Notes: generated by a model not told the origin, from the sequence alone. Counted from the first letter of the stretch, positions 26,339-35,446 are shown. The stretch is 64,000 bases of DNA from Nostoc sp. NMS7 (GCF_017115085.1 NZ_JABXKJ010000185.1:39680-103679); one strand, 5' to 3'. Made by a program: numbers and translations.

Positions 26339-29068
26339 ATGCAGCAATTTTTGCAGTTCTTTACCCAGCAATTGACTCACTGGCGGCGACAGTACAAAGC
26401 ACTACGCCGTAAGGGAAAGTTAATCAGAAGTCCCAAATGCAAAAGCCATAGAAGCGAACTTCTAAGGACTATGTTCAAGAATGTACTTCTGTTTTTATCA
26501 AAAACCAATGACAAAAGCTCTGGCGATGCCTGCCGTCGGCATCGCCGAAAACAAGAAAGAGCGCTTAAATCAAAAGCAAAATCGATCAAAACTAAGAGTA
26601 GTATTTATGTAGTCGGTTTAGATTGGGCACATAAACAGCGTTACTCCGTAATTTTGGCGATCGCTATCGTGTCTCTAACAGGCGTTATTGGGTATAAATT
26701 ATACAACCAGACTCAACTCCAAGTAGGACATCCCGCGCCCCAGACAATTACAGCGCCTTACACAGCTAGCATCGAAGATCAGAAAAAAACCGCAGCCGAG
26801 CGCCAAGCTGTCAGTAATAGCTCTTTACAAATGTTGATGATTGATGCGGCAACGAACGAACAAATCAACAAAAATTTGCAACAAGTTCTGGATGATGGTA
26901 ACAAAATTCGTGCCGTTGCTGGAGCTTTTCCTTTTTTTGATCCTGTAGTTTTGTCCATCTCTAGCCAGCGTTACCTTCGCTCTTGTGTTGACTCGGAATG
27001 GCAAGCACTGCTAGTAGCTATAGAAAATACTAAAAATCAGCAGAAGAAAGGAACAGAACAAACCGCCGCTTCATCCGGTTCATCATCTATAGCTGCACCC
27101 AATCAGCCACGCACAACACCACAAAAATCTGATTCCCAGAGTTCGCAGGTAAAGCCACAGCCAGTTGATTTTTCTCAAAACAGTGACTTTATTCAAGCAG
27201 TAGCAGAACTAGAATCTTACCGTGTCACAACTTCTGAGAAAAACTTATCCTCACTAATTGCCCAAATTTCTCAAGTACGCCCAAGATATACGCAAGCCAC
27301 TGCCAAACTTTTACAGTTAGAGACTGTTAGCTCAAAAGCAGTATACGAGGAATCTCTGCTTTTGGATTTGTTAGATGAGGAGTGGGAAAAAACAAAAATG
27401 GGAATCCATCAGACTTCAGAACGGATTCTCACCCAAGGCATCCCACAGGGACTACCAAAAAATATCTTACAAGATGCGGTGAGTTTACAATTACAAACCT
27501 TTGTACCAGAATCTTCTGAAACTTTGGCAAAAAACCTGTTGTTAACTGTACTCAAGCCGAATCTGCAAAAAGATGAAGAACAAACGAGACAAAACGCTCA
27601 AAAGGCTGCTGCTGGAGTGACACCCGTAATGGTGCAGGTTCGGTATGGTGACGTGATTGTCAAAAAAGGAGAGCAGATTAGTGCGTGGAACTTTGAGGTG
27701 CTGGAGTATTATCACCTGATTCGCCGTCAGGTAAAATGGCAAGAGTTGGTGAAGTTAGGAAGCTTTATTGCGATCGCCATTGGGATTTTTGTCTGGGTAG
27801 AACGACATATCAATTACGAATTGCGACAACGCGATCGCCTATTAGTATTATTGCTGACTCTGAGTGTGCCAGCAGTGATCACGATGGGATTGCCTTATAC
27901 CACCTGGAGCGCCCTTGGTTTATTGTTGGGAAGCTTCTACGGCCCGACTTTGGGGTTGACAGTTGTGGGATTGCTGTCAGCGATATTAGCAATTAGCTTG
28001 GAGATGAGCAAGGCGGCGCTTTTAGCTGGTGCAGGCGGAGCAATATTAGGTAGTTACATTGCACAGAGATTGCGATCGCGTGAAGAATTGGCATTATTGG
28101 GTATTGCGATCGCTTTAACTCAGGGCAGCATTTACCTGGTTGTTAAAATCTTAATTGGTCAAGCATTTGGTCAGGACTGGTATATAGTTCTCCGAGAAGC
28201 GGCGTTATTTGCTTTATCCGGTTTAGGCTGGAGTGTTGTCGCCTTAGGCTTGAGTCCTTATCTGGAAAAAGTTTTTGATTTAGTCACTCCAATCCGCCTC
28301 GCAGAACTGGCGAACCCTAACCGCCCCTTATTAAAACGACTCGCTACTGAAACACCCGGAACTTTTCAACATACGCTGTTTGTGGCTACCCTTGCGGAAG
28401 CTGCTGCTAAACAACTGGGATGCAATGTTGAATTAGTCAGGGCTGGAACATTATATCACGATATTGGCAAAATGCACGACCCCCTTGGCTTTATTGAAAA
28501 TCAAATGGGGGGGCCGAATAAACATGATACAGAGATTAAAGACCCTTGGAAGAGTGCAGAAATTATCAAAAGGCACGTAACCGAAGGGGTAGTGATGGCG
28601 CGTAAACACCTTTTACCGACGGCGATTCAAGCTTTTATTCCAGAGCATCAGGGAACGATGCTGATTGCCTATTTTCATCACCAAGCCCAGCAAATGGCTC
28701 AGTCAGATCCAAGTTTAACAGTAGACGACGCAGACTTTCGTTACGATGGCCCAATTCCCCAATCACGGGAAACCGGAATTGTGATGTTAGCAGATTCTTG
28801 CGAAGCGGCGCTGCGATCGCTCGAAGCATCGGCTAAACCTTTGGAAAAGAAGCGATCGCTTAAAGATGTCTCGACTGAACAAGCTTTAGCAATGCTGAAT
28901 AATATTCTGCGTGCCAAATGGCAAGATAATCAACTCGTAGATTCAGGATTAACACGAGAAGAAATGTCACAAATTGCCCAGATATTTGTGGATGTTTGGC
29001 AGCAATTTCATCACAAACGCATTGCTTATCCGAAGTTGAAGGCTAGTAGTGCTGTGCGTAATTCGTAA
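26339..29068 (+). CDS. 7TM-HD (PgpH-like) membrane phosphodiesterase
   Basis: This protein of about 909 residues has a basic N-terminal tail, one membrane segment (residues about 100-120) and a large extracytoplasmic 7TMR-HDED region. Seven membrane segments follow, then a cytoplasmic HD domain. The HD motif is visible as GTFQHTLFVATLAEAAAKQL and AGTLYHDIGKMHDPLGFI, with HQGTMLIAYFHHQA and a later acidic DSCEAALR. The PgpH branch hydrolyses c-di-AMP, so this is probably a c-di-AMP phosphodiesterase. I chose the ATG at 26339; a TTG at 26318 is also in frame. The basic 90-residue N-terminal extension is variable and of unknown role. Confidence 0.88.
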   Translation: MQQFLQFFTQQLTHWRRQYKALRRKGKLIRSPKCKSHRSELLRTMFKNVLLFLSKTNDKSSGDACRRHRRKQERALKSKAKSIKTKSSIYVVGLDWAHKQRYSVILAIAIVSLTGVIGYKLYNQTQLQVGHPAPQTITAPYTASIEDQKKTAAERQAVSNSSLQMLMIDAATNEQINKNLQQVLDDGNKIRAVAGAFPFFDPVVLSISSQRYLRSCVDSEWQALLVAIENTKNQQKKGTEQTAASSGSSSIAAPNQPRTTPQKSDSQSSQVKPQPVDFSQNSDFIQAVAELESYRVTTSEKNLSSLIAQISQVRPRYTQATAKLLQLETVSSKAVYEESLLLDLLDEEWEKTKMGIHQTSERILTQGIPQGLPKNILQDAVSLQLQTFVPESSETLAKNLLLTVLKPNLQKDEEQTRQNAQKAAAGVTPVMVQVRYGDVIVKKGEQISAWNFEVLEYYHLIRRQVKWQELVKLGSFIAIAIGIFVWVERHINYELRQRDRLLVLLLTLSVPAVITMGLPYTTWSALGLLLGSFYGPTLGLTVVGLLSAILAISLEMSKAALLAGAGGAILGSYIAQRLRSREELALLGIAIALTQGSIYLVVKILIGQAFGQDWYIVLREAALFALSGLGWSVVALGLSPYLEKVFDLVTPIRLAELANPNRPLLKRLATETPGTFQHTLFVATLAEAAAKQLGCNVELVRAGTLYHDIGKMHDPLGFIENQMGGPNKHDTEIKDPWKSAEIIKRHVTEGVVMARKHLLPTAIQAFIPEHQGTMLIAYFHHQAQQMAQSDPSLTVDDADFRYDGPIPQSRETGIVMLADSCEAALRSLEASAKPLEKKRSLKDVSTEQALAMLNNILRAKWQDNQLVDSGLTREEMSQIAQIFVDVWQQFHHKRIAYPKLKASSAVRNS

Positions 29069-29144
29069 TGCGATCGCTAGAAAGAAAACCTAAAGATTTA
29101 GCCCAAAATAGGCATTTTATCCTGATCTACATACTTTTGTTTTT

Positions 29145-29168
29145 GTCCACATATATATATTAGTGGAC
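29145..29168. other. Small inverted repeat between convergent genes
   Basis: GTCCAC and GTGGAC flank an AT alternating core. It lies between the 7TM-HD gene and the next minus-strand gene and may act as a weak bidirectional terminator. Confidence 0.35.
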
Positions 29169-29175
29169 AGACTCT

Positions 29176-29538
29176 CTAGGCTCTCTTAGTCTTTTGCCAA
29201 TCTTCTAACGCACTAATTACAAAACTGGCGGCGGGATGATTCAGGAATTGCTCAAAAGCAGAGACACCACCTGCTTTGATGGCACTCAAGACACGCTTTG
29301 ACAACGACTTATCACCTTCAATTCGTGCTAGTGCTTCTGCTGCGATTGCCGTTTTGGCTGTGGTAGTATTGCTTGGATACAACTTGTCTAACTGTTCGAG
29401 CAGTTGTTGTATTTCTGCGGCAGCATCAGCGACGCTTTGCGGTTGTCCGGCAGCGTAGAAATTGCCTTGGATATAGCTGCCGTCGATGCGTTCGTTGTAG
29501 TTGCCACCGCCAGTATTGATAGTGCGATCGCCTGCCAT
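29176..29538 (-). CDS. Hypothetical protein with GGNYNERI/SYIQGNFY N-terminal motif
   Basis: The 120-residue protein starts TINTGGGNYNERIDGSYIQG, a short polar motif, and then has a helical region (DAAAEIQQLLEQLDKLYPSN, KTAIAAEALARIEGDKSLSK) and a C-terminal FEQFLNHPAASFVISALEDW. GGAG lies eight bases before the ATG. A related motif (NTNGGAYNEKIGRDYIGRDY) is in the gene just upstream on the same strand. I recall such motifs in many cyanobacterial proteins of unknown role, often alongside effector-like domains. Function unknown. Confidence 0.75.
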   Translation of the reverse strand: MAGDRTINTGGGNYNERIDGSYIQGNFYAAGQPQSVADAAAEIQQLLEQLDKLYPSNTTTAKTAIAAEALARIEGDKSLSKRVLSAIKAGGVSAFEQFLNHPAASFVISALEDWQKTKRA

Positions 29539-29726
29539 TGATTTATCTCCAAAAACGTTTCATTCCGTATATTGTAGTTAAAATCACGGTAATTGTTCCG
29601 CAATGCGATACGATGTTCATTATTTCTTATGAGTTTAATGCCTAAATGAATCTTATCGCTAAAAGTGTAAGTCACAAAAGTTTCACTACAGATTAACATA
29701 GTTAATTTTTGGATAATTACCTTAAT

Positions 29727-30644
29727 TTACTCAGGATTATTTATATTACTTTTCCAATTAGTTATCCTGTCTTTATCAATTTTTTTCTTTGCTGTTCCAA
29801 TAGCGTTATCTTTACTTGAGAAGCGTCTTCGCTTAATTAAATCTAAAGGAGAACCATCCTCTCTTTGAATTTCTAAATTCCACATATTTACATGGTCTTT
29901 AGCTAAGTAAATTGTATATCCATTATATAGTATTACATCTCTGTCATTGTCAGGAATATAGTATGTGTATTCCAAGGGACTAGAATTATTTAATTTTTGA
30001 ATTTGGCTGCTTTGATTAATTTGGTCAGTTCGAGTTATTTGAGTAATTTGATTAATTTGACTAAGTTGGTCATAACTTTTAGTCAATAAATCTATAATAA
30101 TCTTATTTGCTAATTCTTGTTCACTACTATCTTCTTTCTCATTAAAACTAGCTTTGACTTCTGGCTGTTTGCGTAATTCTTCAGCTAATTCTTGAGAAAA
30201 TTGAGATATTACTTGTCCCGGATCTGAGCTTTTAACTATAATTTCATTCAATATATCTTTAAAATCACCAAGTGTCTCTGAAATATCTGCACTAATTTCT
30301 ACTTCTTCATTTTTAATATTAATATATTTATTTACATAATCTCGTCCAATATAATCTCTTCCAATTTTTTCATTATAAGCACCACCATTTGTATTAACTG
30401 TTCTTTGTTTATTCGTTGTTGGTATTATCTGCTTTATCGCTGCTAATCTAGGTTGGATTTTTACTATCCTTTGATTTCTTAAATATAAAAATATACCTGA
30501 TAAAAATGAAGTTAGTCCGAATATACTAATAATAATATTTATTGTGAATGCAGTATGAATTAATGCAAGTAATAATGATATACAAAACGAGCCGACTACT
30601 ATAAATAATAATGAATTTCTTGATTTTATCCTCAAAAAAAACAT
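29727..30644 (-). CDS. Membrane protein with GGAYNEKI/DYIGRDY motif
   Basis: The 305-residue protein has two N-terminal membrane helices (about residues 12-32 and 35-53). A basic linker and the motif NTNGGAYNEKIGRDYIGRDY follow at about residue 84, then a long helical region with Gln/Ile/Thr repeats (NQITQITRTDQINQSSQ). A C-terminal domain (TYYIPDNDRDVILYNGYTIY, EDGSPLDLIKRRRFSSKDNA) resembles small ligand-binding modules but I cannot name it. The base composition is much more AT-rich than the surroundings, which suggests acquisition. It shares its motif with the 120-residue protein downstream on the same strand. Confidence 0.7.
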   Translation of the reverse strand: MFFLRIKSRNSLLFIVVGSFCISLLLALIHTAFTINIIISIFGLTSFLSGIFLYLRNQRIVKIQPRLAAIKQIIPTTNKQRTVNTNGGAYNEKIGRDYIGRDYVNKYINIKNEEVEISADISETLGDFKDILNEIIVKSSDPGQVISQFSQELAEELRKQPEVKASFNEKEDSSEQELANKIIIDLLTKSYDQLSQINQITQITRTDQINQSSQIQKLNNSSPLEYTYYIPDNDRDVILYNGYTIYLAKDHVNMWNLEIQREDGSPLDLIKRRRFSSKDNAIGTAKKKIDKDRITNWKSNINNPE

Positions 30645-30953
30645 CTATACAAGCACTAAATAGTGTAAAAAGCAGCTGTAAATCATTGAGTAAATAGTAT
30701 TTATGCTTAGATACTATTACCAATTTATTAAGATAAAGTATGTAACATAAGTTACTTTTTATCTGTAATTTCAGTCATTTAACACAAAGTTAACCTTTGG
30801 AAGCAGTATCGTTACAAATACCTTTATCGCACTCGATTGCATCCACTGCTTCGACTACCGATAATCCCAAGGCTTCTTTAATCCTGGCTGACTCCACACC
30901 CCAACTTGAGATGCGATCGCTTAATATCGAAGTAAAGAGTCGCAAGCAGTTTT

Positions 30954-31286
30954 ATGACAGCAGCACTGAAGAGAGCAAAGCCATATATTGAACAACGAGA
31001 TGGAGGATATTGGATCGAAGGGATTCGTATCTCTCTCGATTCAGTTGTGTATGCCTTTTTGAATGGTGAGTCTCCTGAAAGCATTACCCAAAACTTTCCA
31101 TTACTCTCGCTGGAGCAGGTTTATGGTGCTATTACCTTTTATCTTGCCAACCGAGAGCTAATTGATGCGTATTTAAAAGAAGGTGAAAAAGAGTTTGAGA
31201 AATTGCAACACTCTCTTAGAGAGAAAAATCCACTTCTGTATCAAAAATTAAAAACTGCTCAAATACAGAAGCACAGCGAGGCATGA
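30954..31286 (+). CDS. DUF433 protein, probable antitoxin
   Basis: The 110-residue DUF433 protein has YWIEGIRISLDSVVYAFLNG and GESPESITQNFPLLSLEQVYGAITFYL, the helix-turn-helix-like part of the VapB45-type antitoxin family. A charged C-terminal helix probably contacts the toxin. Its stop overlaps the start of the DUF5615 gene as ATGA, the usual arrangement for a toxin-antitoxin pair. Antitoxins of this kind usually repress their own operon. The 150 bases upstream hold no clear promoter by eye. Confidence 0.85.
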   Translation: MTAALKRAKPYIEQRDGGYWIEGIRISLDSVVYAFLNGESPESITQNFPLLSLEQVYGAITFYLANRELIDAYLKEGEKEFEKLQHSLREKNPLLYQKLKTAQIQKHSEA

Positions 31287-31636
31287 CGATAGTTCGATTT
31301 CAAGCAGATGCTGACCTACGCCAAGCGATTGTAACTGGCACGATACGTAGGCAACCAAATCTTGATTTTCAATCAGCCTATACAGCATTGCTCGAAGGTA
31401 AGAAAGATTCAGAGGTATTGGCGATCGCAGCACAGGATGGTAGAGTCCTCGTGACCCATGATCGTAAAACCATGCCTACTGAGTTTGGTGAGTTCATAAT
31501 GTCAAAAACCAGTTCTGGAATTTTGATTCTTTCCCAGAATTTGTCACTCAGTGATGCAATTGAAGCACTCATCCTCGTTTGGGAAGCTTCTACTGCTGAG
31601 GAATGGGTTAATCAGATCATGTCTATCCCATTCTAA
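31283..31636 (+). CDS. DUF5615 PIN-like toxin
   Basis: The 117-residue PIN-like protein begins VRFQADADLRQAIVTG, carries the internal acid motif LAIAAQDGRVLVTHDRKTMP and ends with a helical region. DUF5615 proteins resemble Mut7-C/PIN ribonucleases and are encoded right after DUF433 antitoxins. Acidic residues at ADAD and THD could form the metal site. Typical members begin FLADEN or FLADHD; here the start is FQADADL, slightly atypical. The start overlaps the antitoxin stop (ATGA), so translation is coupled. Confidence 0.85.
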   Translation: MTIVRFQADADLRQAIVTGTIRRQPNLDFQSAYTALLEGKKDSEVLAIAAQDGRVLVTHDRKTMPTEFGEFIMSKTSSGILILSQNLSLSDAIEALILVWEASTAEEWVNQIMSIPF

Positions 31637-31786
31637 GTAACTCCAAGATGCGGGATTACTATGGATGTGTGTCGATTAGTTGGTGAGAAATGCGACATAA
31701 CAAGTCGTTGCAGCAGAACTACAGCGTTAGATGCGATCGCTTTATGGTGAGTTAATACATCAAGCTTCATCAGTAGACAGTATAGT

Positions 31787-32209
31787 TTATTTTCGGGGGC
31801 GATCGCCCTTTGTAACATTCAGTCGAGATGCTTCAGATTTTGCAAAAGAAGTGAAACTTCCACCCTTTCTCGCAAGTTCAGCCATCCATTTTTTAGTTCC
31901 AAATATTCCATTCATCAAAGCAGAAATACTCAAATCTACATCTAGGGTTTTCCAGTGTAATCCTTCACCAGAAGGTGTTACCTCTACTTCTGCTAAGTCC
32001 TTAATTGAAGCACCCGCTAGTCCTTCTCCTGCCTCTGAAGGGAACCCAAACATACATTTGTTGGACAAGAAAACTATAATCATTCCTAAATAAGGGTCAT
32101 AAAAAGCACGAGTAGCCTGTGCTTCAGATGTGGCGATCGCATCTGACTTTGCTCTGGCATTGGCTAGCTTTTCTTTTAATACTTCTGTAGCCGCAATTTT
32201 TTTAACCAT
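31787..32209 (-). CDS. DUF2442-type protein
   Basis: The protein of about 140 residues has a helical N-terminus (ATEVLKEKLANARAKSDAIA) and a C-terminal DUF2442-like domain with HWKTLDVDLSISALMNGIFG and TKKWMAELARKGG. DUF2442 proteins are small and often paired with DUF4160 proteins, but no such partner is seen here. I chose the ATG at 32209 (MVKKIAATE); an ATG at 32230 adds seven residues rich in Asn. Function unknown. Confidence 0.8.
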   Translation of the reverse strand: MVKKIAATEVLKEKLANARAKSDAIATSEAQATRAFYDPYLGMIIVFLSNKCMFGFPSEAGEGLAGASIKDLAEVEVTPSGEGLHWKTLDVDLSISALMNGIFGTKKWMAELARKGGSFTSFAKSEASRLNVTKGDRPRK

Positions 32210-32250
32210 GATATTGTTATTGTTTATCAAGTGATACCCCTGATGCCCAA

Positions 32251-32409
32251 TTGAGAGGTCTATATCGTCTTAGCTACTGGCTAAGGTATATTACACTTCA
32301 GCCCATACATCTTGTCTGCGTAGATGATCGAACCAGCAATCTTTATGTTTTGGCTGGAAGCACTGAGAATCTTAAGTTTCAAATTACGCCGGATGGAGAG
32401 GTGTTCTAA
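32251..32409 (+). CDS. DUF6888-like small protein, TTG start
   Basis: The frame from TTG 32251 reads LRGLYRLSYWLRYITLQPIH, then LVCVDDRTSNLYVLAGSTEN and FQITPDGEVF, 52 residues. This matches small cyanobacterial proteins I recall as DUF6888 (pattern QPI.LV..DERT.N.Y.LAG....ITPDG). No ATG or GTG is in frame; the frame is open up to a stop at 32209-32211, with AQ just before the TTG. Its stop overlaps the next start as TAATG, the usual DUF6888-DUF6887 pairing. The start may have been damaged. Confidence 0.6.
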   Translation: MRGLYRLSYWLRYITLQPIHLVCVDDRTSNLYVLAGSTENLKFQITPDGEVF

Positions 32410-32618
32410 TGAGTCAAGTCAACTATGCAGCCATGTCTGATCAGGAATTGAGGCAATATTTTCTCCGACATCGTGAGGACAAAATAGCTATTCGAGTATA
32501 TCTGGATAGACTTGGCGATCGCCCACGCAATATTATCACAACTGTAGATGATCCCGACTTTGATGCCAAAATCCAAGCAGCAGTTCTAAAGCAGATGCAA
32601 GCAGCAGACGGTGGATAA
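32409..32618 (+). CDS. DUF6887-like small protein
   Basis: The 69-residue protein MSQVNYAAMSDQELRQYFLR, then HREDKIAIRVYLDRLGDRPR and TTVDDPDFDAKIQAAVLKQM matches the small DUF6887 family as I recall it. These genes usually follow a DUF6888 gene, and here the start overlaps the stop of one (TAATG). The pair may be toxin-antitoxin-like, but no activity is known to me. Downstream is a dispersed repeat and then a tandem repeat. Confidence 0.7.
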   Translation: MSQVNYAAMSDQELRQYFLRHREDKIAIRVYLDRLGDRPRNIITTVDDPDFDAKIQAAVLKQMQAADGG

Positions 32619-32857
32619 AAAACCATAACTGAGCAAAAGTGTTGCAAGATCGTGGGTTAATCTCTCCCAATTGCGATCGCTACGCCCGCCGCAGGTCTTA
32701 CCCTGAGCAGTTCGCGCAGCGTCTCGTAGAAAAGGGCATCGCATATTTAACTTAAATTCATATTCAATCAGCAAAAAGGCATATTGCTTTTTCAAAACTT
32801 CATATTTGATAAGTAAAATGGCATTCGACTTACTCAAAATGAGATATTGCTTACTAA
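32619..32857. other. Intergenic stretch with dispersed repeat and start of tandem repeats
   Basis: At 32700-32742 lies TACCCTGAGCAGTTCGCGCA followed by GCGTCTCGTAGAAAAGGGC, a member of the dispersed repeat family. From about 32760 the sequence passes into degenerate 21-nt units related to the array that follows. No gene is seen. Confidence 0.6.
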
Positions 32858-33046
32858 AAATGCCATATCACTTTCTTATTTTGGTGTTTTCCGCAAGTAA
32901 AATAGCGTTTGACTTACTAAAAATGCCATATCACTTTCTTATTTCGGTGTTTTCCGTAAGTCAAATGGCATTTGACTCACTCAAAATGGCTTATGACTTA
33001 CTGATTTTGGTGTTTTCCGCAAGCCAAAAGGCTTATGACTTACTCA
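32858..33046. repeat. 63-nt tandem repeat (three units) built from 21-nt subunits
   Basis: Three units (32858-32920, 32921-32983, 32984-33046) each hold AAATGCCATATCACTTTCTT-like, ATTT(T/C)GGTGTTTTCCG(C/T)AAG and CAAATGGCATTTGACT(T/C)ACT-like pieces. Further degenerate 21-nt units extend upstream to about 32795. The plus strand is open through the array (32806-33072, 88 codons) and would give heptads such as KMAFDLL, KMPYHFL and ILVFSAS. Spacers and repeats are not CRISPR-like. Whether it is translated is unknown. Confidence 0.85.
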
Positions 33047-33229
33047 ATTCGCTTGTTTGCTTGTTTATTTAAGTAATTCACGCATTCATTTTAGTGTATC
33101 GTTGAGCCGATAATCAGTTGGGTTGCGCTCCGCTCCACCCAACCTACGTCTAATGCACTGGGGATATCGAAATCCACTCTGGAGGAAGATTTTCATACAG
33201 AATTGGTATTACTAATTATTTATAAAAAC
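33047..33229. other. Gap between the tandem repeat and the helicase gene
   Basis: It includes GGGTTGCGCTCCGCTCCACC, a short GC-rich palindromic repeat, and GGAGGAAG at 33181-33188, too far upstream to serve the helicase ATG at 33230. Nothing else is recognised. Confidence 0.4.
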
Positions 33230-35437
33230 ATGAGCGATGCCTTTAGCAGACTTGCACCCTTCATCCAAGAATATATTTATCATCACCAGTGGACTGAATT
33301 ACGACCAGTTCAAATTGCCGCTTGTGAAGTTATATTTGACACCGATGCTCACTTGCTAGTTACTGCTGCAACTGCTGCGGGTAAAACAGAAGCAGCCTTT
33401 CTACCAATTTTAACTCTATTACATACTAACCCGGCTGCAACTATCGGGGCATTATATATTAGTCCAATCAAAGCTTTAATTAATGATCAATTTGAGCGCC
33501 TCAACGACTTACTCAAAGAAGCAGATATTCCCGTTTGGCACTGGCACGGTGATGTTTCTCAAAGTCGAAAAAACAAGCTTTTAAAGAATCCTCAAGGCAT
33601 TTTACAAATTACACCAGAATCTCTAGAAAGTTTGTTAATCAACAAAAATAACGACCTACTTCGCTTATTTGGTGATTTAAGATTTGTGATTATTGATGAA
33701 ATTCACGCCTTTATGGGTTCAGAACGCGGTTGTCAAATTATTTGCCAATTACAACGTTTAGCAAAGTTGACGCAAAAACAACCGCGCCGTATTGGTTTAT
33801 CAGCAACTCTTGGGGATTACTCAATAGCTGAAGAGTGGTTGCGTTCTGGAACAGATAAGCCAGTGATTACACCGCAAGTTGACGCGATAAAACGCCAAAT
33901 CAAACTAGCTGTAGAACATTTTTATATTACTGATGAAGTAGATGAATCAGAGGCGACAGCTGATGAACAACATATTTTCAACCTCAGCAAATCTCGCAAA
34001 TGCCTGATATTTGCAAATAATCGGACGCGTACCGAATCTGTAATAGCATCTTTGCGACAAATTGCCACAAAACAAGGACTACCAGATATATATCATGTGC
34101 ATCATGGGAGTATATCTGCTAGCTTGCGGCAAGCAGCTGAAAATGCGATGCGTGAAGCCAACAATCCAGCTGTTACCGCCGCCACTCTGACGTTAGAATT
34201 AGGCATAGATATCGGTCATTTAGAGCGAGTTATTCAGTTAGAATCACCCTTGTCTGTAGCTAGCTTTTTACAGCGCTTAGGACGTAGTGGGCGAAGAGGT
34301 GAAACTGCCGATATGCGCTTTATCTGTGCCGAAGATAAACCATTACCAGAAGCTTCTCTACCAGAGCAAATGCCCTGGCAACTTTTGCAGTGTATCGCTA
34401 TCATTCAACTTTATTTAGAGGAGCAATGGATTGAACCAATCAGACTAATTAAATATCCTTTAAGTTTGCTTTATCACCAAACAATGAGTATCATAACAGC
34501 AATGGGGGAAATTTCACCTAATGCCCTAGCTAAACAAATTTTTAGTCTGCCGCCCTTTGCTACTATTTCTAAAGAGGATTTCCAACTATTGCTACGCTAT
34601 TTAATTGATATTGGTCATATTCAACATACTGAACAAGGTAAATTAATCCTGGGTTTGGTAGGAGAAAAGATTGTGAGAAAATTTCAGTTTTATGCTGTCT
34701 TTGCTGAACAACAAGAATATATTGTTAAGCAAGGTGCAACGGAAATGGGTAGTATTGTCACGCCGCCTGCTGTTGGTAATCAATTTGCTTTAGCTGGAAG
34801 AAGTTGGGAAGTCGTAGAAGTTGATTTTAAAAAGAAGACTATCTTTGTTAAACAAGCCGAGGGGAAAGCTAGTATTTATTGGCGTGGTAGTGGTGGTACT
34901 ATTCATACCAAAGTTTTGCAACGAATGCGGCAAGTTTTATTTGAGAATGTCGAGTACAGCTATTTGCAAAAAAATGCTTTGCAACGTTTACGTAAAGTTC
35001 GCCAATTGGCGCAGCAAGTTGGATTAGATAAACATAATATCTTGCAATTGGAAAAAGGTAAATGCTGCATTTTTCCTTGGATGGGTACGGTTGCTTATCG
35101 CACCTTAGAAAGATTACTCAACTCCTACTGTCGAGAATCGTTGGAAATTACAAGTATTAGCGGAGTAAATCCCTATTATTTAACAATTAAATTAGGCAAG
35201 GATAAATTTAAATATCTTTATCGTGAAATTGCTTCCTTGTGTGAGCAAAGAATTACCCCAGAAGATTTAGTCAGTACTTCAGAAGCACCAGAAATTCAAA
35301 AGTATGATAAATTTATTCCTCATCCACTTTTACGGAAAGCTTTTGCTAGCGATTATTTAGATATAAGAGAACTCAAACAGCAAGTAGCACTGTGGAGAGA
35401 ATATAACGCTTCTGTGTTGAGTGAAATACAGACCTAA
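33230..35437 (+). CDS. DEAD/DEAH-box helicase, Lhr-like
   Basis: The superfamily 2 helicase has about 735 residues. Motifs in order are: Q-like TELRPVQIAACEV, Walker A AATAAGKTEAAF, ISPIKALINDQ, TPESLESLL, Walker B IIDEIHAFMGS, GLSATLGD, LIFANNRTRTE, HHGSIS and TLTLELGIDIG, and motif VI FLQRLGRSGRRGE. The C-terminal half is an Lhr-type winged-helix and WYL-like region of unknown role. Walker A lacks the usual second Gly (AAGKT), a known variation in this family. I chose the ATG at 33230 (MSDAFSRLAPF). The role is probably DNA repair or RNA/DNA remodelling. The nearby repeats and toxin pair make it accessory-like. Confidence 0.85.
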   Translation: MSDAFSRLAPFIQEYIYHHQWTELRPVQIAACEVIFDTDAHLLVTAATAAGKTEAAFLPILTLLHTNPAATIGALYISPIKALINDQFERLNDLLKEADIPVWHWHGDVSQSRKNKLLKNPQGILQITPESLESLLINKNNDLLRLFGDLRFVIIDEIHAFMGSERGCQIICQLQRLAKLTQKQPRRIGLSATLGDYSIAEEWLRSGTDKPVITPQVDAIKRQIKLAVEHFYITDEVDESEATADEQHIFNLSKSRKCLIFANNRTRTESVIASLRQIATKQGLPDIYHVHHGSISASLRQAAENAMREANNPAVTAATLTLELGIDIGHLERVIQLESPLSVASFLQRLGRSGRRGETADMRFICAEDKPLPEASLPEQMPWQLLQCIAIIQLYLEEQWIEPIRLIKYPLSLLYHQTMSIITAMGEISPNALAKQIFSLPPFATISKEDFQLLLRYLIDIGHIQHTEQGKLILGLVGEKIVRKFQFYAVFAEQQEYIVKQGATEMGSIVTPPAVGNQFALAGRSWEVVEVDFKKKTIFVKQAEGKASIYWRGSGGTIHTKVLQRMRQVLFENVEYSYLQKNALQRLRKVRQLAQQVGLDKHNILQLEKGKCCIFPWMGTVAYRTLERLLNSYCRESLEITSISGVNPYYLTIKLGKDKFKYLYREIASLCEQRITPEDLVSTSEAPEIQKYDKFIPHPLLRKAFASDYLDIRELKQQVALWREYNASVLSEIQT

Positions 35438-35446
35438 CAAGAACAG

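Noticed and set aside
30797..30991. 64-codon plus-strand frame before the DUF433 gene
   Set aside because: It overlaps the antitoxin gene in another frame and looks like chance; it could be a trace of older coding sequence.
32858..33046. CRISPR array
   Set aside because: Units are contiguous and diverge throughout, with no unique spacers and no cas genes in the window.
32806..33072. 88-codon frame across the tandem repeat as a normal gene
   Set aside because: Its length results from the repeat period being a multiple of three; no ribosome binding site or family supports it. It is kept as a finding only.
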